From NCBI GenBank assembly GCA_000719695.1, contig JOHN01000004.1, positions 128,691 to 192,690 on the forward strand: a stretch of 64,000 bases of DNA, in the 5' to 3' direction. Source of the stretch: Streptomyces sp. NRRL F-6131. Its GTDB lineage: Bacteria; Actinomycetota; Actinomycetes; Streptomycetales; Streptomycetaceae. Positions 53,550 through 63,596 of the stretch are shown piece by piece. Made by a program: the position numbers and the translations under genes. How positions within the stretch are numbered: the first letter of the stretch is position 1; every line of letters starts with the position of its first letter. Below the pieces are notes generated by a model. The model saw nothing but the letters and a program-made list of their open reading frames with translations. It ran no database searches and was not told where the DNA came from.

Positions 53550-54278
53550 TCAGTTGGGGCTGAAGGACTGGCGGGTCAGGTTGACGGCCGGCAGCGAGGG
53601 CAGCCAGCCCAGCACCGCGCTCTCGCGGCGCAGCAGCTCGAGCTCGGCCCGCAGCCGCTGGGCGTTGTCCGGGCTGGCGAGCAGCCGCTGCTTGAGCGGG
53701 ACCTCCAGCACGGCCGCCGCGGCGACCAGGTAGGACAGCACCTGCGGGTCGTCGGGCAGCTCCTGGCGGCCGACGGTGCTGGCCTCCCGGGCGCCGGCGA
53801 GCCGCTGCTGGTAGGTGCGGAAGGCCCGCTCGACCTCGGCGGCCAGCGCGCCGGAGCCCTCGCCGGGGCGTTCCTCGATCGCCTCCGCCTCACCGACCAG
53901 GTAGGGGCCGCCGACCTCGACCGAGCGCAGCCGGAACCGGGTGGTGCCGGTCACCAGCAGCTCGTAGCGGCCGTCGGGCTGCGGCTGGACGGAGGTGACG
54001 TCCGCGACGCAGCCGATGTGGTGCAGCGCCTCCAGCGGGTCGCCGGTCGCGGTGCCGAGGCCGTCCAGCGGGCCGGCCGGGCCCTCGTCCGGGCGGACCG
54101 GGGCGACCTCGCGGCCGTCCTTGATGGCGAGCACGCCGAAGCGGCGCGGCCGGTCCTCGGGCCCGTCCAGCAGATCGGCGACGAGACGGCGGTAGCGCTC
54201 CTCGAAGACGTTCAGGGGCATGACCAGGCCCGGGTAGAGCACGGTGTTCAGCGGGAAGAGCGGCAGCCGTTCTGTCAC
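53550..54278 (-). CDS. LON substrate-binding domain protein
   Basis: A 242-residue protein that is only the N-terminal LON (PUA-like) substrate-binding domain, without ATPase or protease. It begins LPLFPLNTVLYPGLVMPLNVFEERYR and carries IGCVADVTSVQPQPDGRY. Stand-alone LON-domain proteins are common in actinobacteria; the role is unknown. The GTG at 54278 has TACGCT ending 7 bases upstream on the minus strand, so the message may be leaderless. ybaK follows closely. Confidence 0.92.
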   Translation of the reverse strand: MTERLPLFPLNTVLYPGLVMPLNVFEERYRRLVADLLDGPEDRPRRFGVLAIKDGREVAPVRPDEGPAGPLDGLGTATGDPLEALHHIGCVADVTSVQPQPDGRYELLVTGTTRFRLRSVEVGGPYLVGEAEAIEERPGEGSGALAAEVERAFRTYQQRLAGAREASTVGRQELPDDPQVLSYLVAAAAVLEVPLKQRLLASPDNAQRLRAELELLRRESAVLGWLPSLPAVNLTRQSFSPN

Positions 54279-54285
54279 GGCGGAC

Positions 54286-54291
54286 AGCGTA
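54286..54291 (-). promoter_or_regulatory. -10 element of the LON-domain gene
   Basis: TACGCT on the minus strand ends 7 bases before the GTG. It would also drive ybaK. Confidence 0.5.
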
Positions 54292-54320
54292 GTTCCCCCG
54301 ACGGCACCGGCGCCTCGGGG

Positions 54321-55901
54321 TTATCCGCGCTGGAGCATCCGGGTGGCGCCGGCGGCGACGGTGGTGGCCAGGACCCAGCCGACCACGACCAGACCGGCGG
54401 AGACCCACTGGGCGGCCCCGCCGGGGTTCCAGCCGGCCTGGCCCAGGTCGACGACCGGCAGCAGCTGGCCGAGCGCGTACAGCACCGGGTTCCAGTGCGG
54501 CCGCTCGTCGGCCTTGAGCGGCTGGAGCCGGTGGGTGGCGAAGTAGAGGCTGCCGAGCGCCCAGGCGAGCAGCAGCCAGAGGGCGGCCCGGCCGGGGCGG
54601 AAGCCGTAGCCGACGGTGGCGTCCTGGATCCGGCCCCAGAGCCGGGCCGGCAGCGGCAGGGTCTGCCGGCGGCGGCGCTGCTTGGCGTAGAGCACCTCGC
54701 GGGCGTCGTCGTCGGCGCCGTCCCGGCGCAGCGCGGCGGCGAGCTGCTCGTAGGACTCCGGCTGGAACTCCACCGAGGCGCTCTCCAGCCAGGCGATCCG
54801 CTGCTGGACGGTGAACGGCGCGGCGGGGCGCAGGCACTCGTAGGTGAAGCCGGTGAGGCCCAGGTGCTTGCCCCGGGGCCAGGCGTCGGGAGCGTCGACC
54901 AGGTTGCCGACCCGGGCGCGGGAGAGCGAGACCGTCCCGGTGGGCGGGGTGCGGCAGGTGAACCGCAGCTCGGGGGTCTGGATCCGGCGCAGCGCCAGCT
55001 CCTCGCCCTCGCCGAGGTGGAACTCGGCGCCGGAGATCAGGCAGGCGTTCTCGAACCGGCCGTCGGAGAGCCGGACCCGGCCGTGCGCCCGGAACGGCGT
55101 GCTGGCGGCGCCGGGCGGGACGACCTGGCCGTAGCCGGAGCCGTAGTAGGACTGCGAGTCGGACCAGCCGCGGTCGGCGGAGCTGCTCAGGTACAGGGTG
55201 TGGCCGACGGTTATTCGCGGGGCGTTGAGCGCGTTGGGGTTGTCGGGGACGGCCCGCAGCAGGGCGCCGCGCAGCGAGAACCGGCCGCCGATCCGGGCGG
55301 TGCGCAGGCTCAGCTCGCCGACGGACTCCAGCCGCTCGGCCTCGAAGTCCTGGCTGACGGCGAGGCCGTCGGCGGACAGCGCCCGGCCGAACCGGTCGCT
55401 GCCGAGGACGGCCTGGTTCAGCAGCAGGTCGGTGCCGATCCGGGCGTCGGTGAGCCGGACGCCCTGCGGGATGCGGCAGCGGGCCAGGTGGAGGTCCCCG
55501 GAGGTGACCAGCCGGGAGGCCTCCAGCCGCGGGAGCAGGCAGCCGACCAGCCGCAGGGTGCCGGCCTCGGCCTCGGACATCAGGATCTTCTGGTCGAAGC
55601 GGCAGTCGTGCAGTTCGACGTAGTGCCCGATGGTGCCGCCGGCCAGCCGCAGCGGGCCGGTGACCAGCGCGCCGGTCAGCTTCAGCGAGGCGACCCGGCC
55701 GGGGACGGCGGCGGGCCCGTCCAGCAGCAGCCGGGAGAGCACCTCGGCGCGGATCGTCCGCCCGGCGCCCCAGACGGCCCCGCCGAACGGGTCGTCCCGC
55801 GCGGGGTCGCCGGTGCGCAGGTCGTGGATCCGCCCGTGCCGGAACGCCTGCCACAGCGCCTGCTCGGCCGCCGTCCAGCCGTCCGGTGCCCGTTCCGTCA
55901 T
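54321..55901 (-). CDS. Membrane protein with beta-helix-like domain
   Basis: A 526-residue protein of a streptomycete family often labelled oxidoreductase without basis. Residues about 40-310 show a regular pattern of small, polar and hydrophobic residues ([46 protein letters not shown]), which suggests a right-handed beta-helix like pentapeptide-repeat proteins. No cofactor motif is seen. A helical region follows and then hydrophobic segments near 431-450 and 490-515, so the C-terminus is membrane-embedded. GGGGGAAAC precedes the ATG at 55901. Its role is unknown. Confidence 0.8.
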   Translation of the reverse strand: MTERAPDGWTAAEQALWQAFRHGRIHDLRTGDPARDDPFGGAVWGAGRTIRAEVLSRLLLDGPAAVPGRVASLKLTGALVTGPLRLAGGTIGHYVELHDCRFDQKILMSEAEAGTLRLVGCLLPRLEASRLVTSGDLHLARCRIPQGVRLTDARIGTDLLLNQAVLGSDRFGRALSADGLAVSQDFEAERLESVGELSLRTARIGGRFSLRGALLRAVPDNPNALNAPRITVGHTLYLSSSADRGWSDSQSYYGSGYGQVVPPGAASTPFRAHGRVRLSDGRFENACLISGAEFHLGEGEELALRRIQTPELRFTCRTPPTGTVSLSRARVGNLVDAPDAWPRGKHLGLTGFTYECLRPAAPFTVQQRIAWLESASVEFQPESYEQLAAALRRDGADDDAREVLYAKQRRRRQTLPLPARLWGRIQDATVGYGFRPGRAALWLLLAWALGSLYFATHRLQPLKADERPHWNPVLYALGQLLPVVDLGQAGWNPGGAAQWVSAGLVVVGWVLATTVAAGATRMLQRG

Positions 55902-55980
55902 GTTTCCCCCCGCGTCCCCCGGTCGTCTCGCCCTTCGTATCACGGACTGAAATGCGGGACCGTCCGTTCCGGCCACTCCT

Positions 55981-55986
55981 TACACT
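55981..55986 (+). promoter_or_regulatory. -10 element of the histidine operon
   Basis: TACACT ends 7 bases before the GTG of hisD, so the his message probably starts at the start codon. A leaderless start leaves no room for a T-box or leader peptide. Confidence 0.55.
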
Positions 55987-55993
55987 GGGTGGC

Positions 55994-57301
55994 GTGATCT
56001 CTCGAATCGATCTGCGCGGCTCGCTCGACGACCCGCGCGACCTGCTGCCCCGTGCCGACTTCGACGTCGCGGCCGCCCTGGAGACGGTGCGCCCGATCGC
56101 CGAGGACGTGCATCATCGCGGGGTCGCGGCGCTGATCGAGATCACCGAACGCTTCGACGGCGTGCGGCTGGAGTCGACCCGGGTCCCGGCCGAGCAGCTC
56201 GCCGAGGCCCTCGCGGAGCTGGACCCGAAGGTGCGCGCCGCGCTGGAGGAGTCGATCCGCCGGGCCCGGCTGGTCCACGCCGACCAGCGCCGCGAGGGGC
56301 ACACCACCCAGGTGGTGCCGGGCGGCACGGTGACCCAGCGCTGGGTTCCGGTGGACCGGGTCGGCCTGTACGTCCCGGGCGGTCTGGCCGTCTACCCGTC
56401 CTCCGTTGTGATGAACGTGGTGCCGGCCCAGGAGGCGGGCGTCCGCGGCATCGCGGTGACCTCGCCGCCGCAGAAGGCGTTCGGCGGTCGGGTGCACCCG
56501 ACGATCCTGGCGGCCTGCGCGCTGCTCGGCGTCACCGAGGTGTACGCGGTCGGCGGTGCCCAGGCGGTTGCGATGTTCGCGCTCGGCACCGAGGAGTGCG
56601 AGCCGGTGAACATGGTCACCGGCCCGGGCAACATCTACGTGGCCGCCGCCAAGCGCTACTTCGCCGGCCGGATCGGCATCGACTCCGAGGCCGGGCCGAC
56701 CGAGATCGCCGTCCTCGCCGACGACAGCGCCGACCCGGTGGAGGTCGCCGCCGACCTGATCAGCCAGGCCGAGCACGGCCCGACCTCGGGCTCGGTGCTG
56801 GTCACCGACTCGGTGGCGCTCGCCGACGCGGTCGAGGCCGAGCTGAAGGCCCAGGTCGCCCGGACCAGGCACGCCGAGCGGGTGGCCGAGGCCCTCGGCG
56901 GCCGGCAGTCCGGCATCATCCTGGTCGACGACCTGGAGCAGGGCCTGGCCGTGGTCAACGCCTACGCGGCCGAGCACCTGGAGATCCAGACCCGGGACGC
57001 GCACGCGGTCGCCGCGGAGGTCCGCAACGCGGGCGCGATCTTCATCGGCCGGTACACCCCGGTCTCGCTCGGCGACTACGCGGCCGGCTCCAACCACGTG
57101 CTACCCACCGGCGGCTGCGCCTGCCACTCCGCGGGCCTGTCCGTGCAGACCTTCCTGCGCGGCGTCCAGGTCGTCGAGTACGACCGCGAGGCGCTGGCCG
57201 GCATCGCCGCGCACGTGGTCAACCTGGCGGACGCCGAGGACCTGCCCGGTCACGGCGACGCGATCAAGGCCCGATTCGACTGGAGTGTGCCGGGCACGTG
57301 A
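55994..57301 (+). CDS. hisD: Histidinol dehydrogenase
   Basis: HisD performs the last two oxidations of histidine synthesis, from histidinol to histidine, with NAD and zinc. The 435-residue protein shows the family blocks [52 protein letters not shown] and [10 protein letters not shown], with the Zn-binding [10 protein letters not shown] histidine. I chose the GTG at 55994 because TACACT ends 7 bases upstream and homology starts at residue 2; upstream codons are not family-like. It leads the operon and overlaps hisC by four bases. Confidence 0.97.
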   Translation: MISRIDLRGSLDDPRDLLPRADFDVAAALETVRPIAEDVHHRGVAALIEITERFDGVRLESTRVPAEQLAEALAELDPKVRAALEESIRRARLVHADQRREGHTTQVVPGGTVTQRWVPVDRVGLYVPGGLAVYPSSVVMNVVPAQEAGVRGIAVTSPPQKAFGGRVHPTILAACALLGVTEVYAVGGAQAVAMFALGTEECEPVNMVTGPGNIYVAAAKRYFAGRIGIDSEAGPTEIAVLADDSADPVEVAADLISQAEHGPTSGSVLVTDSVALADAVEAELKAQVARTRHAERVAEALGGRQSGIILVDDLEQGLAVVNAYAAEHLEIQTRDAHAVAAEVRNAGAIFIGRYTPVSLGDYAAGSNHVLPTGGCACHSAGLSVQTFLRGVQVVEYDREALAGIAAHVVNLADAEDLPGHGDAIKARFDWSVPGT

Positions 57302-58398
57302 CCACGATCGACGACCTCCCCGTCCGGGACGAGCTGCGCGGCCAGTCGCCCTACGGCGCCCCGCAGCTCGACGTCCCGGTCCAGCTGAACACCAACGAGA
57401 ACCCCTACCCGCTCCCCGAGGAGCTGGTGGCCCGGATCGCCGAGCGGGTCGCCGAGGCCGCCCGCCACCTCAACCGCTACCCCGACCGGGACGCGGTCGA
57501 GCTGCGCGAGGGCCTGGCCGGGTACCTCACCCGGACCACCGGCCACGCCGTCGCCCGGGAGAACGTCTGGGCCGCCAACGGCTCCAACGAGGTGCTCCAG
57601 CAGCTGCTCCAGACCTTCGGCGGCCCCGGGCGCACCGCGCTCGGCTTCGAGCCCTCGTACTCGATGCACGCGCTGATCTCCCGCGGCACCGGCACCGGCT
57701 GGATCTCCGGCCCGCGCGGCGACGACTTCACGATCGACGTGGACGCCGCCGTCGCGGCGATCGCCGAGCACCGGCCGCACGTGGTGTTCGTCTGCTCGCC
57801 GAACAACCCGACCGGCACCGCCGTCGCGGCCGACACCGTGCTGCGGCTGTACGAGGCGGCGCAGGCCGCCCGGCCCAGCCTGGTGGTGGTCGACGAGGCC
57901 TACGTCGAGTTCTCGCACCGCGCCTCGCTGCTGTCGCTGATCGAGGGCCGCCCCCGCCTGGTGGTCACCCGCACCATGTCCAAGGCCTTCGGCGCGGCCG
58001 GGCTGCGCCTGGGCTACCTCGCCGCCGACCCGGCGGTGGTGGACGCGGTGCAGCTGGTGCGCCTGCCGTACCACCTGTCGGCCGTCACCCAGGCGACCGC
58101 GCTGGCCTGCCTGGAGCACACCGACACCCTGCTCGGCTACGTCGGCCGGCTCAAGGACGAGCGCGACCGGCTGGTCGAGGCCCTGCGCGGGCTCGGCCTG
58201 GAGGTGACCGACTCGGACGCCAACTTCGTCCAGTTCGGCCGCTTCGCCGACACCCACGCCGTCTGGCGGGCGATCCTCGACCACGGCGTCCTGGTCCGCG
58301 ACAACGGCGTTCCCGGGTGGCTGCGCGTCACCGCCGGCACCCCCGCCGAGAACGACGCCTTCCTGGCCGCCGTCCGACTTGTGATCAAGGAGCTGTAA
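57298..58398 (+). CDS. hisC: Histidinol-phosphate aminotransferase
   Basis: HisC transaminates imidazole-acetol phosphate to histidinol phosphate using PLP and glutamate. The 366-residue fold-type I enzyme has the PLP lysine Lys229 ([15 protein letters not shown]), [11 protein letters not shown] at the N-terminus, [16 protein letters not shown], and the C-terminal Arg in GWLRVTAGT. The GTG start overlaps hisD. hisB starts 8 bases after its stop. Confidence 0.97.
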   Translation: MTTIDDLPVRDELRGQSPYGAPQLDVPVQLNTNENPYPLPEELVARIAERVAEAARHLNRYPDRDAVELREGLAGYLTRTTGHAVARENVWAANGSNEVLQQLLQTFGGPGRTALGFEPSYSMHALISRGTGTGWISGPRGDDFTIDVDAAVAAIAEHRPHVVFVCSPNNPTGTAVAADTVLRLYEAAQAARPSLVVVDEAYVEFSHRASLLSLIEGRPRLVVTRTMSKAFGAAGLRLGYLAADPAVVDAVQLVRLPYHLSAVTQATALACLEHTDTLLGYVGRLKDERDRLVEALRGLGLEVTDSDANFVQFGRFADTHAVWRAILDHGVLVRDNGVPGWLRVTAGTPAENDAFLAAVRLVIKEL

Positions 58399-58405
58399 CC
58401 CCGCA

Positions 58406-58999
58406 ATGAGCCGTACCGGACGCGTCGAGCGCACCACCAAGGAGACGTCCGTCCTGGTCGAGATAGACCTGGACGGCACCGGCAGGACCGACATCTCCAC
58501 GGGCGTCGGCTTCTACGACCACATGCTCGACCAGCTCGGGCGCCACGGACTCTTCGACCTCACCGTGAAGACCGACGGCGACCTGCACATCGACACCCAC
58601 CACACCATCGAGGACACCGCCCTCGCGCTCGGCGCCGCCTTCAAGCAGGCCCTCGGCGACAAGGTCGGCATCTACCGGTTCGGCAACTGCACCGTGCCGC
58701 TGGACGAGTCGCTCGCCCAGGTCACCGTCGACCTCTCCGGCCGCCCCTACCTGGTGCACAGCGAGCCGGAGAACATGGCGCCGATGATCGGCGCCTACGA
58801 CACCACCATGACCCGGCACATCCTGGAGTCCTTCGTGGCCCAGGCGCAGATCGCCCTGCACGTCCACGTACCCTACGGACGCAACGCCCACCACATCGTG
58901 GAGTGCCAGTTCAAGGCGCTGGCCCGGGCCCTGCGGTACGCCGCCGAGCGCGACCCGCGCGCGGACGGCATCCTCCCGTCGACCAAGGGTGCGCTGTGA
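58406..58999 (+). CDS. hisB: Imidazoleglycerol-phosphate dehydratase
   Basis: HisB removes water from imidazoleglycerol phosphate. The 197-residue protein is the monofunctional type, without the histidinol phosphatase domain of enterobacteria. The two manganese-binding repeats are present: FYDHMLDQLGRHG and IDTHHTIED in the first half, HILESF and NAHHIVECQFKA in the second. GGAGCTG lies upstream, within the hisC end. The stop overlaps the next start (GTGA). Confidence 0.97.
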   Translation: MSRTGRVERTTKETSVLVEIDLDGTGRTDISTGVGFYDHMLDQLGRHGLFDLTVKTDGDLHIDTHHTIEDTALALGAAFKQALGDKVGIYRFGNCTVPLDESLAQVTVDLSGRPYLVHSEPENMAPMIGAYDTTMTRHILESFVAQAQIALHVHVPYGRNAHHIVECQFKALARALRYAAERDPRADGILPSTKGAL

Positions 59000-59148
59000 A
59001 CAACGTGACGATCGTCCTCCTCTTCGTCGGGCTCTTCCTGGCCGGCGGCGTCATCTCGTTCTGGAAGCAGAAGCAGTCGAAGGGCGTCATCCTCGTCCTC
59101 GCGCTGGGCTCGGCGATGTGCCTGGCCTCCGGCCTGATGCGCCTGTAA
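58996..59148 (+). CDS. Small conserved membrane protein in the his operon
   Basis: A 50-residue protein with two hydrophobic segments (about 4-22 and 30-47) separated by a basic loop (WKQKQSKG). Its GTG start overlaps the hisB stop by four bases and hisH starts 33 bases later, so it is an integral part of the operon. It is too small for a family call. Similar short frames occur at this place in other streptomycetes as far as I recall. The role is unknown; the codon usage (C/G at third positions) supports a real gene. Confidence 0.7.
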   Translation: MNNVTIVLLFVGLFLAGGVISFWKQKQSKGVILVLALGSAMCLASGLMRL

Positions 59149-59181
59149 CCGTCGAGCGAACGAAAGACTGGACACCTGAAC

Positions 59182-59817
59182 ATGGGCAAGAACGTCGTGG
59201 TGCTCGACTACGGCTCGGGCAACCTCCGCTCGGCGCAGCGCGCCCTGGAGCGGACCGGGGCGAACGTCACCGTCACCTCGGACTACCAGGCCGCGATGGA
59301 CGCCGACGGCCTGCTCGTCCCCGGCGTCGGCGCCTTCGAGGCCTGCATGCGCGGACTGAAGTCGGTCCGCGGGGACTGGATCGTCGGCCGCCGGCTGGCC
59401 GGTGGCCGGCCGGTCATGGGCATCTGCGTGGGCATGCAGATCCTCTTCGAGAAGGGCGTCGAGCACGGGGTGGAGACCGCCGGCTGCGACGAGTGGCCGG
59501 GCACGGTGGAGCCGCTGGAGGCGCCGGTCGTCCCGCACATGGGCTGGAACACGGTGGACGCCCCCGAGGGCAACCGGATGTTCGCCGGCCTGGACGCCGA
59601 CGCCCGCTTCTACTTCGTCCACTCCTACGGGGTGCGGCACTGGGAGCTGGAGACGCACAGCGCGCGGATCAACCCGCCGCTGGTCACCTGGTCCACGCAC
59701 GGGCAGCCGTTCGTCGCGGCCGTGGAGAACGGCCCGCTCTGGGCCACCCAGTTCCACCCCGAGAAGTCCGGCGACGCCGGCGCCGCCCTGCTGACCAACT
59801 GGGTCAACACCCTCTGA
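59182..59817 (+). CDS. hisH: Imidazole glycerol phosphate synthase, glutamine amidotransferase subunit
   Basis: HisH hydrolyses glutamine and channels ammonia to HisF. The 211-residue class I amidotransferase has the catalytic triad Cys82 (GICVGMQ), His192 and Glu194 (FHPEKSG), and the N-terminal DYGSGNLRS. The ATG at 59182 lies 33 bases after the small membrane protein gene; only a weak ACCTGA-like sequence precedes it. The partner hisF is three genes downstream. Confidence 0.96.
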   Translation: MGKNVVVLDYGSGNLRSAQRALERTGANVTVTSDYQAAMDADGLLVPGVGAFEACMRGLKSVRGDWIVGRRLAGGRPVMGICVGMQILFEKGVEHGVETAGCDEWPGTVEPLEAPVVPHMGWNTVDAPEGNRMFAGLDADARFYFVHSYGVRHWELETHSARINPPLVTWSTHGQPFVAAVENGPLWATQFHPEKSGDAGAALLTNWVNTL

Positions 59818-59837
59818 CGACGGAAGAGTTGTAGATC

Positions 59838-60563
59838 ATGAGCCGCCTGGAACTGCTGCCCGCCGTCGACGTCCGGGACGGGCAGGCCGTCCGCCTGGTC
59901 AAGGGTGCCTCCGGCACCGAGACCTCCTTCGGCGAGCCGCTCGCCGCCGCCCTCGCCTGGCAGGAGGCCGGCGCCGAGTGGCTGCACCTGGTCGACCTCG
60001 ACGCCGCCTTCGGCACCGGCTCCAACCGCGAGCTGGTGCGCGAGGTCACCGCCACCCTCGACATCAAGGTCGAGCTGTCCGGCGGCATCCGCGACGACGC
60101 CTCGCTGGCCGCCGCCCTCGCCACCGGCTGCACCCGGGTCAACCTCGGCACCGCCGCCCTGGAGAGCCCGGAGTGGGTCGCCAAGGCCATCGCCGAGCAC
60201 GGCGACCGGATCGCCGTCGGCCTGGACGTGGTCGGCACCACCCTGCGCGGCCGCGGCTGGACCAGCGAGGGCGGCCAGCTCTTCGAGGTGCTGGCCCGCC
60301 TGGACGCCGAGGGCTGCGCCCGTTACGTGGTCACCGACGTCAACCGGGACGGCACCCTGACCGGCCCCAACCTCCAGCTGCTGCGCGACGTGTGCGCCGC
60401 CACCGACCGGCCGGTCGTCGCCTCCGGCGGCGTCTCCTCGCTGGACGACCTGCGGGCGATCGCCGGCCTGGTCGGCGAGGGAGTCGAGGGCGCGATCGTC
60501 GGCAAGGCACTCTACGAGCACAAGTTCACCCTCGAAGAGGCGTTGGAGGCGGTTTCGGGATGA
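59838..60563 (+). CDS. priA: Phosphoribosyl isomerase A (bifunctional HisA/TrpF)
   Basis: PriA isomerises ProFAR in histidine synthesis and, in streptomycetes, also phosphoribosylanthranilate in tryptophan synthesis. The 241-residue half-barrel repeat protein has Asp11 (PAVDVRDG), Asp130, [14 protein letters not shown] (the Arg-Trp loop typical of PriA), and [13 protein letters not shown] with the second catalytic aspartate. Whether it also serves tryptophan here depends on the absence of trpF elsewhere, which the window cannot show. The stop overlaps the RidA-like start. Confidence 0.94.
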   Translation: MSRLELLPAVDVRDGQAVRLVKGASGTETSFGEPLAAALAWQEAGAEWLHLVDLDAAFGTGSNRELVREVTATLDIKVELSGGIRDDASLAAALATGCTRVNLGTAALESPEWVAKAIAEHGDRIAVGLDVVGTTLRGRGWTSEGGQLFEVLARLDAEGCARYVVTDVNRDGTLTGPNLQLLRDVCAATDRPVVASGGVSSLDDLRAIAGLVGEGVEGAIVGKALYEHKFTLEEALEAVSG

Positions 60564-61000
60564 CGGAACGTCGGATCGTGCGCGGCCGGGTCGGCGGGTT
60601 CTCCTCCTGGGAGGAGCTCCTCGGCGCGTCGCAGGCGGTGGCCGCCGGGGACCACGTCCACGTGGCCGGCGCCAGGCCGCTGGTGGACGGCGTGCTGTAC
60701 GGCGAGGGCGACCCCTACGAGCAGGCCCGGGCCGCCTTCGGCAACGCGCTGGAGGCCCTGGCCGCGTACGGTCTGACGGCGGACGACGTGGTCCGCACCC
60801 GGATGTACCTCACCCACCCCCGTGACATCGACGCGGCGGGCCGGGCCCACCAGGACCTCTTCGGTGCCGTGCGGCCGGTGGCCGCCGCCGTGGTGGTCCA
60901 GAGCCTGGTCGACTCGCGGATGCTCGTCGAGATCGAACTCGACGCCCACCGCGCCGGGCTCGCCGCCACCCTGGAAGCTCTGGAAGGCAATCAGCCGTGA
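60560..61000 (+). CDS. RidA/YjgF-like protein
   Basis: A 146-residue protein with the RidA/YER057c fold: [41 protein letters not shown] and LVEIELDA. In RidA enzymes a conserved arginine (Arg105 in the bacterial model) is needed to hydrolyse enamines; at that place this protein reads PVAAAVVV, with Ala109. It is therefore unlikely to be a standard imine deaminase. The start overlaps priA and the stop overlaps hisF, so its level is tied to the pathway. A role in handling a reactive his intermediate is only a guess. Confidence 0.85.
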   Translation: MTERRIVRGRVGGFSSWEELLGASQAVAAGDHVHVAGARPLVDGVLYGEGDPYEQARAAFGNALEALAAYGLTADDVVRTRMYLTHPRDIDAAGRAHQDLFGAVRPVAAAVVVQSLVDSRMLVEIELDAHRAGLAATLEALEGNQP

Positions 61001-61767
61001 CCCTCGCAGTACGTGTCATCCCCTGCCTGGACGTCGACGCTGGCCGTGTGGTCAAGGGCGTCAACTTCCAGAACCTGAGGGACGCCGGGGACCCGGTCGA
61101 GATGGCCAGGCTCTACGACGCCGAGGGCGCCGACGAGCTGACCTTCCTCGACATCACCGCGTCCTCCGGCGACCGCGAGACCACCTACGACGTGGTCCGC
61201 CGCACCGCCGAGCAGGTGTTCATCCCGCTCACCGTCGGCGGCGGCATCCGGGCCGTCGAGGACGTCGACAAGCTGCTGCGGGCCGGCGCCGACAAGGTCG
61301 GCGTCAACACCGCCGCCATCGCCCGCCCCGAGCTGGTCCGGGAGATCGCGCAGCGGTTCGGCCGCCAGGTGCTGGTGCTGTCGGTGGACGCCCGCCGCTG
61401 CCCCGAGGGCACCGAGACGGCCTCCGGCTTCGAGGTCACCACCCACGGCGGCCGTCAAGGCACCGGCCTGGACGCCGTCGAGTGGGCCGGCCGCGCCGCG
61501 GAGCTGGGCGCCGGCGAGATCCTGCTCAACTCGATGGACGCGGACGGCACCAAGGACGGCTACGACCTGGAGCTGATCCGGGCCGTGCGCAGGGCCGTGT
61601 CCGTCCCGGTGATCGCCTCCGGCGGCGCCGGGAAGCTCGCCGACTTCGCCCCGGCGGTGGAGGCCGGCGCGGACGCGGTGCTGGCCGCAAGCGTCTTCCA
61701 CTTCGGCGACCTGCGGATCGGCGAGGTCAAGAACGCGCTGCGGGAGGCCGGGCACCCGGTCCGCTGA
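60997..61767 (+). CDS. hisF: Imidazole glycerol phosphate synthase, cyclase subunit
   Basis: HisF uses ammonia from HisH to close the imidazole ring, releasing AICAR to purine synthesis. The 256-residue TIM barrel has Asp12 ([14 protein letters not shown]), [10 protein letters not shown], the second catalytic aspartate in [13 protein letters not shown], and SGGAGKL for phosphate binding. The GTG start overlaps the RidA-like gene. It is the last gene of the operon. Confidence 0.97.
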   Translation: MTLAVRVIPCLDVDAGRVVKGVNFQNLRDAGDPVEMARLYDAEGADELTFLDITASSGDRETTYDVVRRTAEQVFIPLTVGGGIRAVEDVDKLLRAGADKVGVNTAAIARPELVREIAQRFGRQVLVLSVDARRCPEGTETASGFEVTTHGGRQGTGLDAVEWAGRAAELGAGEILLNSMDADGTKDGYDLELIRAVRRAVSVPVIASGGAGKLADFAPAVEAGADAVLAASVFHFGDLRIGEVKNALREAGHPVR

Positions 61768-61981
61768 GTCCGTCCCCCGGGCCGGCGGGGGCGGGGCCCC
61801 GGCAAGGATCCGGCGGCCACCGCCAGCAGGTCCGCGCCGCGCCGGTGCCACCCCGCGCTCCTCCGCTCCGGCGGTGGGGCCGTGCCCCCCCGCGCCCGCG
61901 AGGCCGGCGCAGCGCCGGGAGCGGCGGAAGCACGGTGGGGGCCCCGGAGGCCGACCGGCCACCGGGGCGCGCGCCAGGGGT

Positions 61982-62779
61982 TCAGGCGTCCTTCGGCGGT
62001 TCACCCTTGATCAGGGCGAACGGGGCGCCGAACGGGTCGGCCAGCCAGGCGAGCCGGCCGACGTCCGGGACGCTCTCCGGGCCCATCAGCACGGTCGCCC
62101 CGGCGCCGGTGGCCCGGGCGACCACCGCGTCCACGTCGGAGGAGCCGAAGTACGGCGTCCAGCTGGCCGGCTGGGACGCGTCCATCACCGGGGCGACGCC
62201 GCCGAAGGTGGTCGCCTGCAGATCGCCGTCGGCGGAGGACAGCACCTTGTACGTCATCCCGGGCGCCGGGAAGTCCTCGGAGCGCCAGCCGAAGACCCTC
62301 CGGTAGAAGTCGAAGCCGGCGTCCACCGCGCCGGTGTGCAGCTCGACCCAGATCAGCGCGCCGTCCTCGGAGACGGCGTCCAGACCGCCGACGCCACCGT
62401 CGGCGCCGCCGGGCTGCCAGACCGCGAACTGCGCGCCCTGCGGGTCGGTCAGCTGGGCCGTCCGCCCGGCGTCCATCACGTCGAAGGCCGGGACCCTCAC
62501 GGTGCCGCCGGCCTGCTCGACGGCCTTGGCGGTGGCCTCGGCGTCCGGCGTGCGGAAGTACGTCGTCCAGGCGGACCGGGCGCCCTCCTCGGTGAGCGGG
62601 CCGACGGCCGCGACCGTCCGGCCGTCCGACTGGAGGAAGCCGTAGCCGCCGGCCTCCGGACCGGCCGACCGGAAGGTCCAGCCGAACACCGCCCCGTAGA
62701 ACGTGGCGGCGGCGGCCGGGTCCGGGCTGCCGAGGTCGATCCAGCAGGGGGAGCCGACGGGGAAGTCGGTGGTGAGCAT
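61982..62779 (-). CDS. VOC family protein with two glyoxalase-like domains
   Basis: A 265-residue protein with two vicinal-oxygen-chelate domains (about 8-125 and 140-260). Each begins with a typical strand and helix: CWIDLGSPDPAAAATFYGAVFGW and IWVELHTGAVDAGFDFYRRVFGW. The second domain keeps His146 as a possible metal ligand; the first has Asp at that place, so metal binding may be asymmetric. The substrate is unknown; many such proteins are of unclear function. GAAGGGA precedes the ATG at 62779. Confidence 0.9.
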   Translation of the reverse strand: MLTTDFPVGSPCWIDLGSPDPAAAATFYGAVFGWTFRSAGPEAGGYGFLQSDGRTVAAVGPLTEEGARSAWTTYFRTPDAEATAKAVEQAGGTVRVPAFDVMDAGRTAQLTDPQGAQFAVWQPGGADGGVGGLDAVSEDGALIWVELHTGAVDAGFDFYRRVFGWRSEDFPAPGMTYKVLSSADGDLQATTFGGVAPVMDASQPASWTPYFGSSDVDAVVARATGAGATVLMGPESVPDVGRLAWLADPFGAPFALIKGEPPKDA

Positions 62780-62916
62780 GGGTCGCGTCCCTTCGAGGGA
62801 GACGGTAACGACGGGCAGGGGGCCGGGCGGGCCGCCGCAGGGGGCCCGGCGGCGGCCCTTCCCGGCCATCTGCGAGTCTGCACCCCACCACTGACATCCG
62901 CAGCCGGGGCGGGCCG

Positions 62917-63567
62917 CTACCCGCGCTCGGGGAGCGGGAGGGCGTGGCGCAGCGCCTCGACGGCGTCCGACGGGCCGTCCACCCGCAGTTCGGTGCGGGC
63001 GCCCCGGCCGAAGGCGAAGAGCACCAGCTCGCCCGGCTCGCCGGTGATCCGCACGGTGGTCGGCGACCCGGCCGGGCCGACGGTCAGGCTCCGGCCGTCG
63101 GGGTGGCACAGCTCCAGCCGCACCGGCGAGCGGCGGCCCGCCTCCAGCCGGGCGGGCAGCGACAGCCGGCGCCAGAGCGCCTCGGCCCGGCCGGCCGGCA
63201 CCGACCCGGGCCGAGGGTCGTCGCCGGCCCGGGCGACGTCCTCGGCGTGCACGTAGTACTCGACGGTGTTGGCCGCCTCGTCCGCGCCGGGCAGGGAGAA
63301 CAGCGAGAGCGTCGGCGGACCGGCGCGGAACATCCGGACCAGCTCCTCGTACGGGCGCTCGGCGTAGGAGTCCTGCACCCGGTGCGTCCAGCCGGCCAGC
63401 GGGCCGCCCCGGATGCCCGCGGCGGCGTCCGGCCGCCGCTCGCGGATCACCAGGTGGGCGGCGAGGTCCCGGGTGGACCACCCGGCGCAGAGGGTGGGCG
63501 CGTCCGGTCCGGCGGCGGCCAGCAGTGCGGCCAGGCGGTGGCGCTCGGCGAGGGCGTGGTTCGACAT
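62917..63567 (-). CDS. Maleylpyruvate isomerase-like/TIGR03085 family protein
   Basis: A 216-residue protein with the DinB-like four-helix bundle of the mycothiol-dependent maleylpyruvate isomerase family. The N-terminal block AERHRLAALLAAAGPDAPTL is followed by CAGWSTRDLAAHLVIRERRP, with His38 as a likely metal ligand, and the C-terminal part has NTVEYYVHAEDVAR with His128. Its reaction is unknown; thiol-dependent chemistry is possible in a mycothiol-producing actinobacterium. TAGGGT ends 6 bases before the ATG, overlapping a GGTGGAGG ribosome binding site. The stop is 117 bases from the start of the VOC gene. Confidence 0.88.
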   Translation of the reverse strand: MSNHALAERHRLAALLAAAGPDAPTLCAGWSTRDLAAHLVIRERRPDAAAGIRGGPLAGWTHRVQDSYAERPYEELVRMFRAGPPTLSLFSLPGADEAANTVEYYVHAEDVARAGDDPRPGSVPAGRAEALWRRLSLPARLEAGRRSPVRLELCHPDGRSLTVGPAGSPTTVRITGEPGELVLFAFGRGARTELRVDGPSDAVEALRHALPLPERG

Positions 63568-63573
63568 GCCTCC

Positions 63574-63579
63574 ACCCTA
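63574..63579 (-). promoter_or_regulatory. -10-like element overlapping a ribosome binding site
   Basis: TAGGGT on the minus strand ends 6 bases before the ATG. GGTGGAGG overlaps it, so the message could be leaderless or carry a normal ribosome binding site. Confidence 0.35.
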
Positions 63580-63596
63580 TGAGCCCTGACGGCCGC

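Noticed and set aside
55200..55623. Serine/arginine-rich frame opposite the beta-helix gene
   Set aside because: Typical shadow composition with no start signal.
61768..61981. GC-rich gap after hisF as a possible small gene
   Set aside because: Only Gly/Pro/Arg frames are present; several short dyads suggest terminators between convergent genes.
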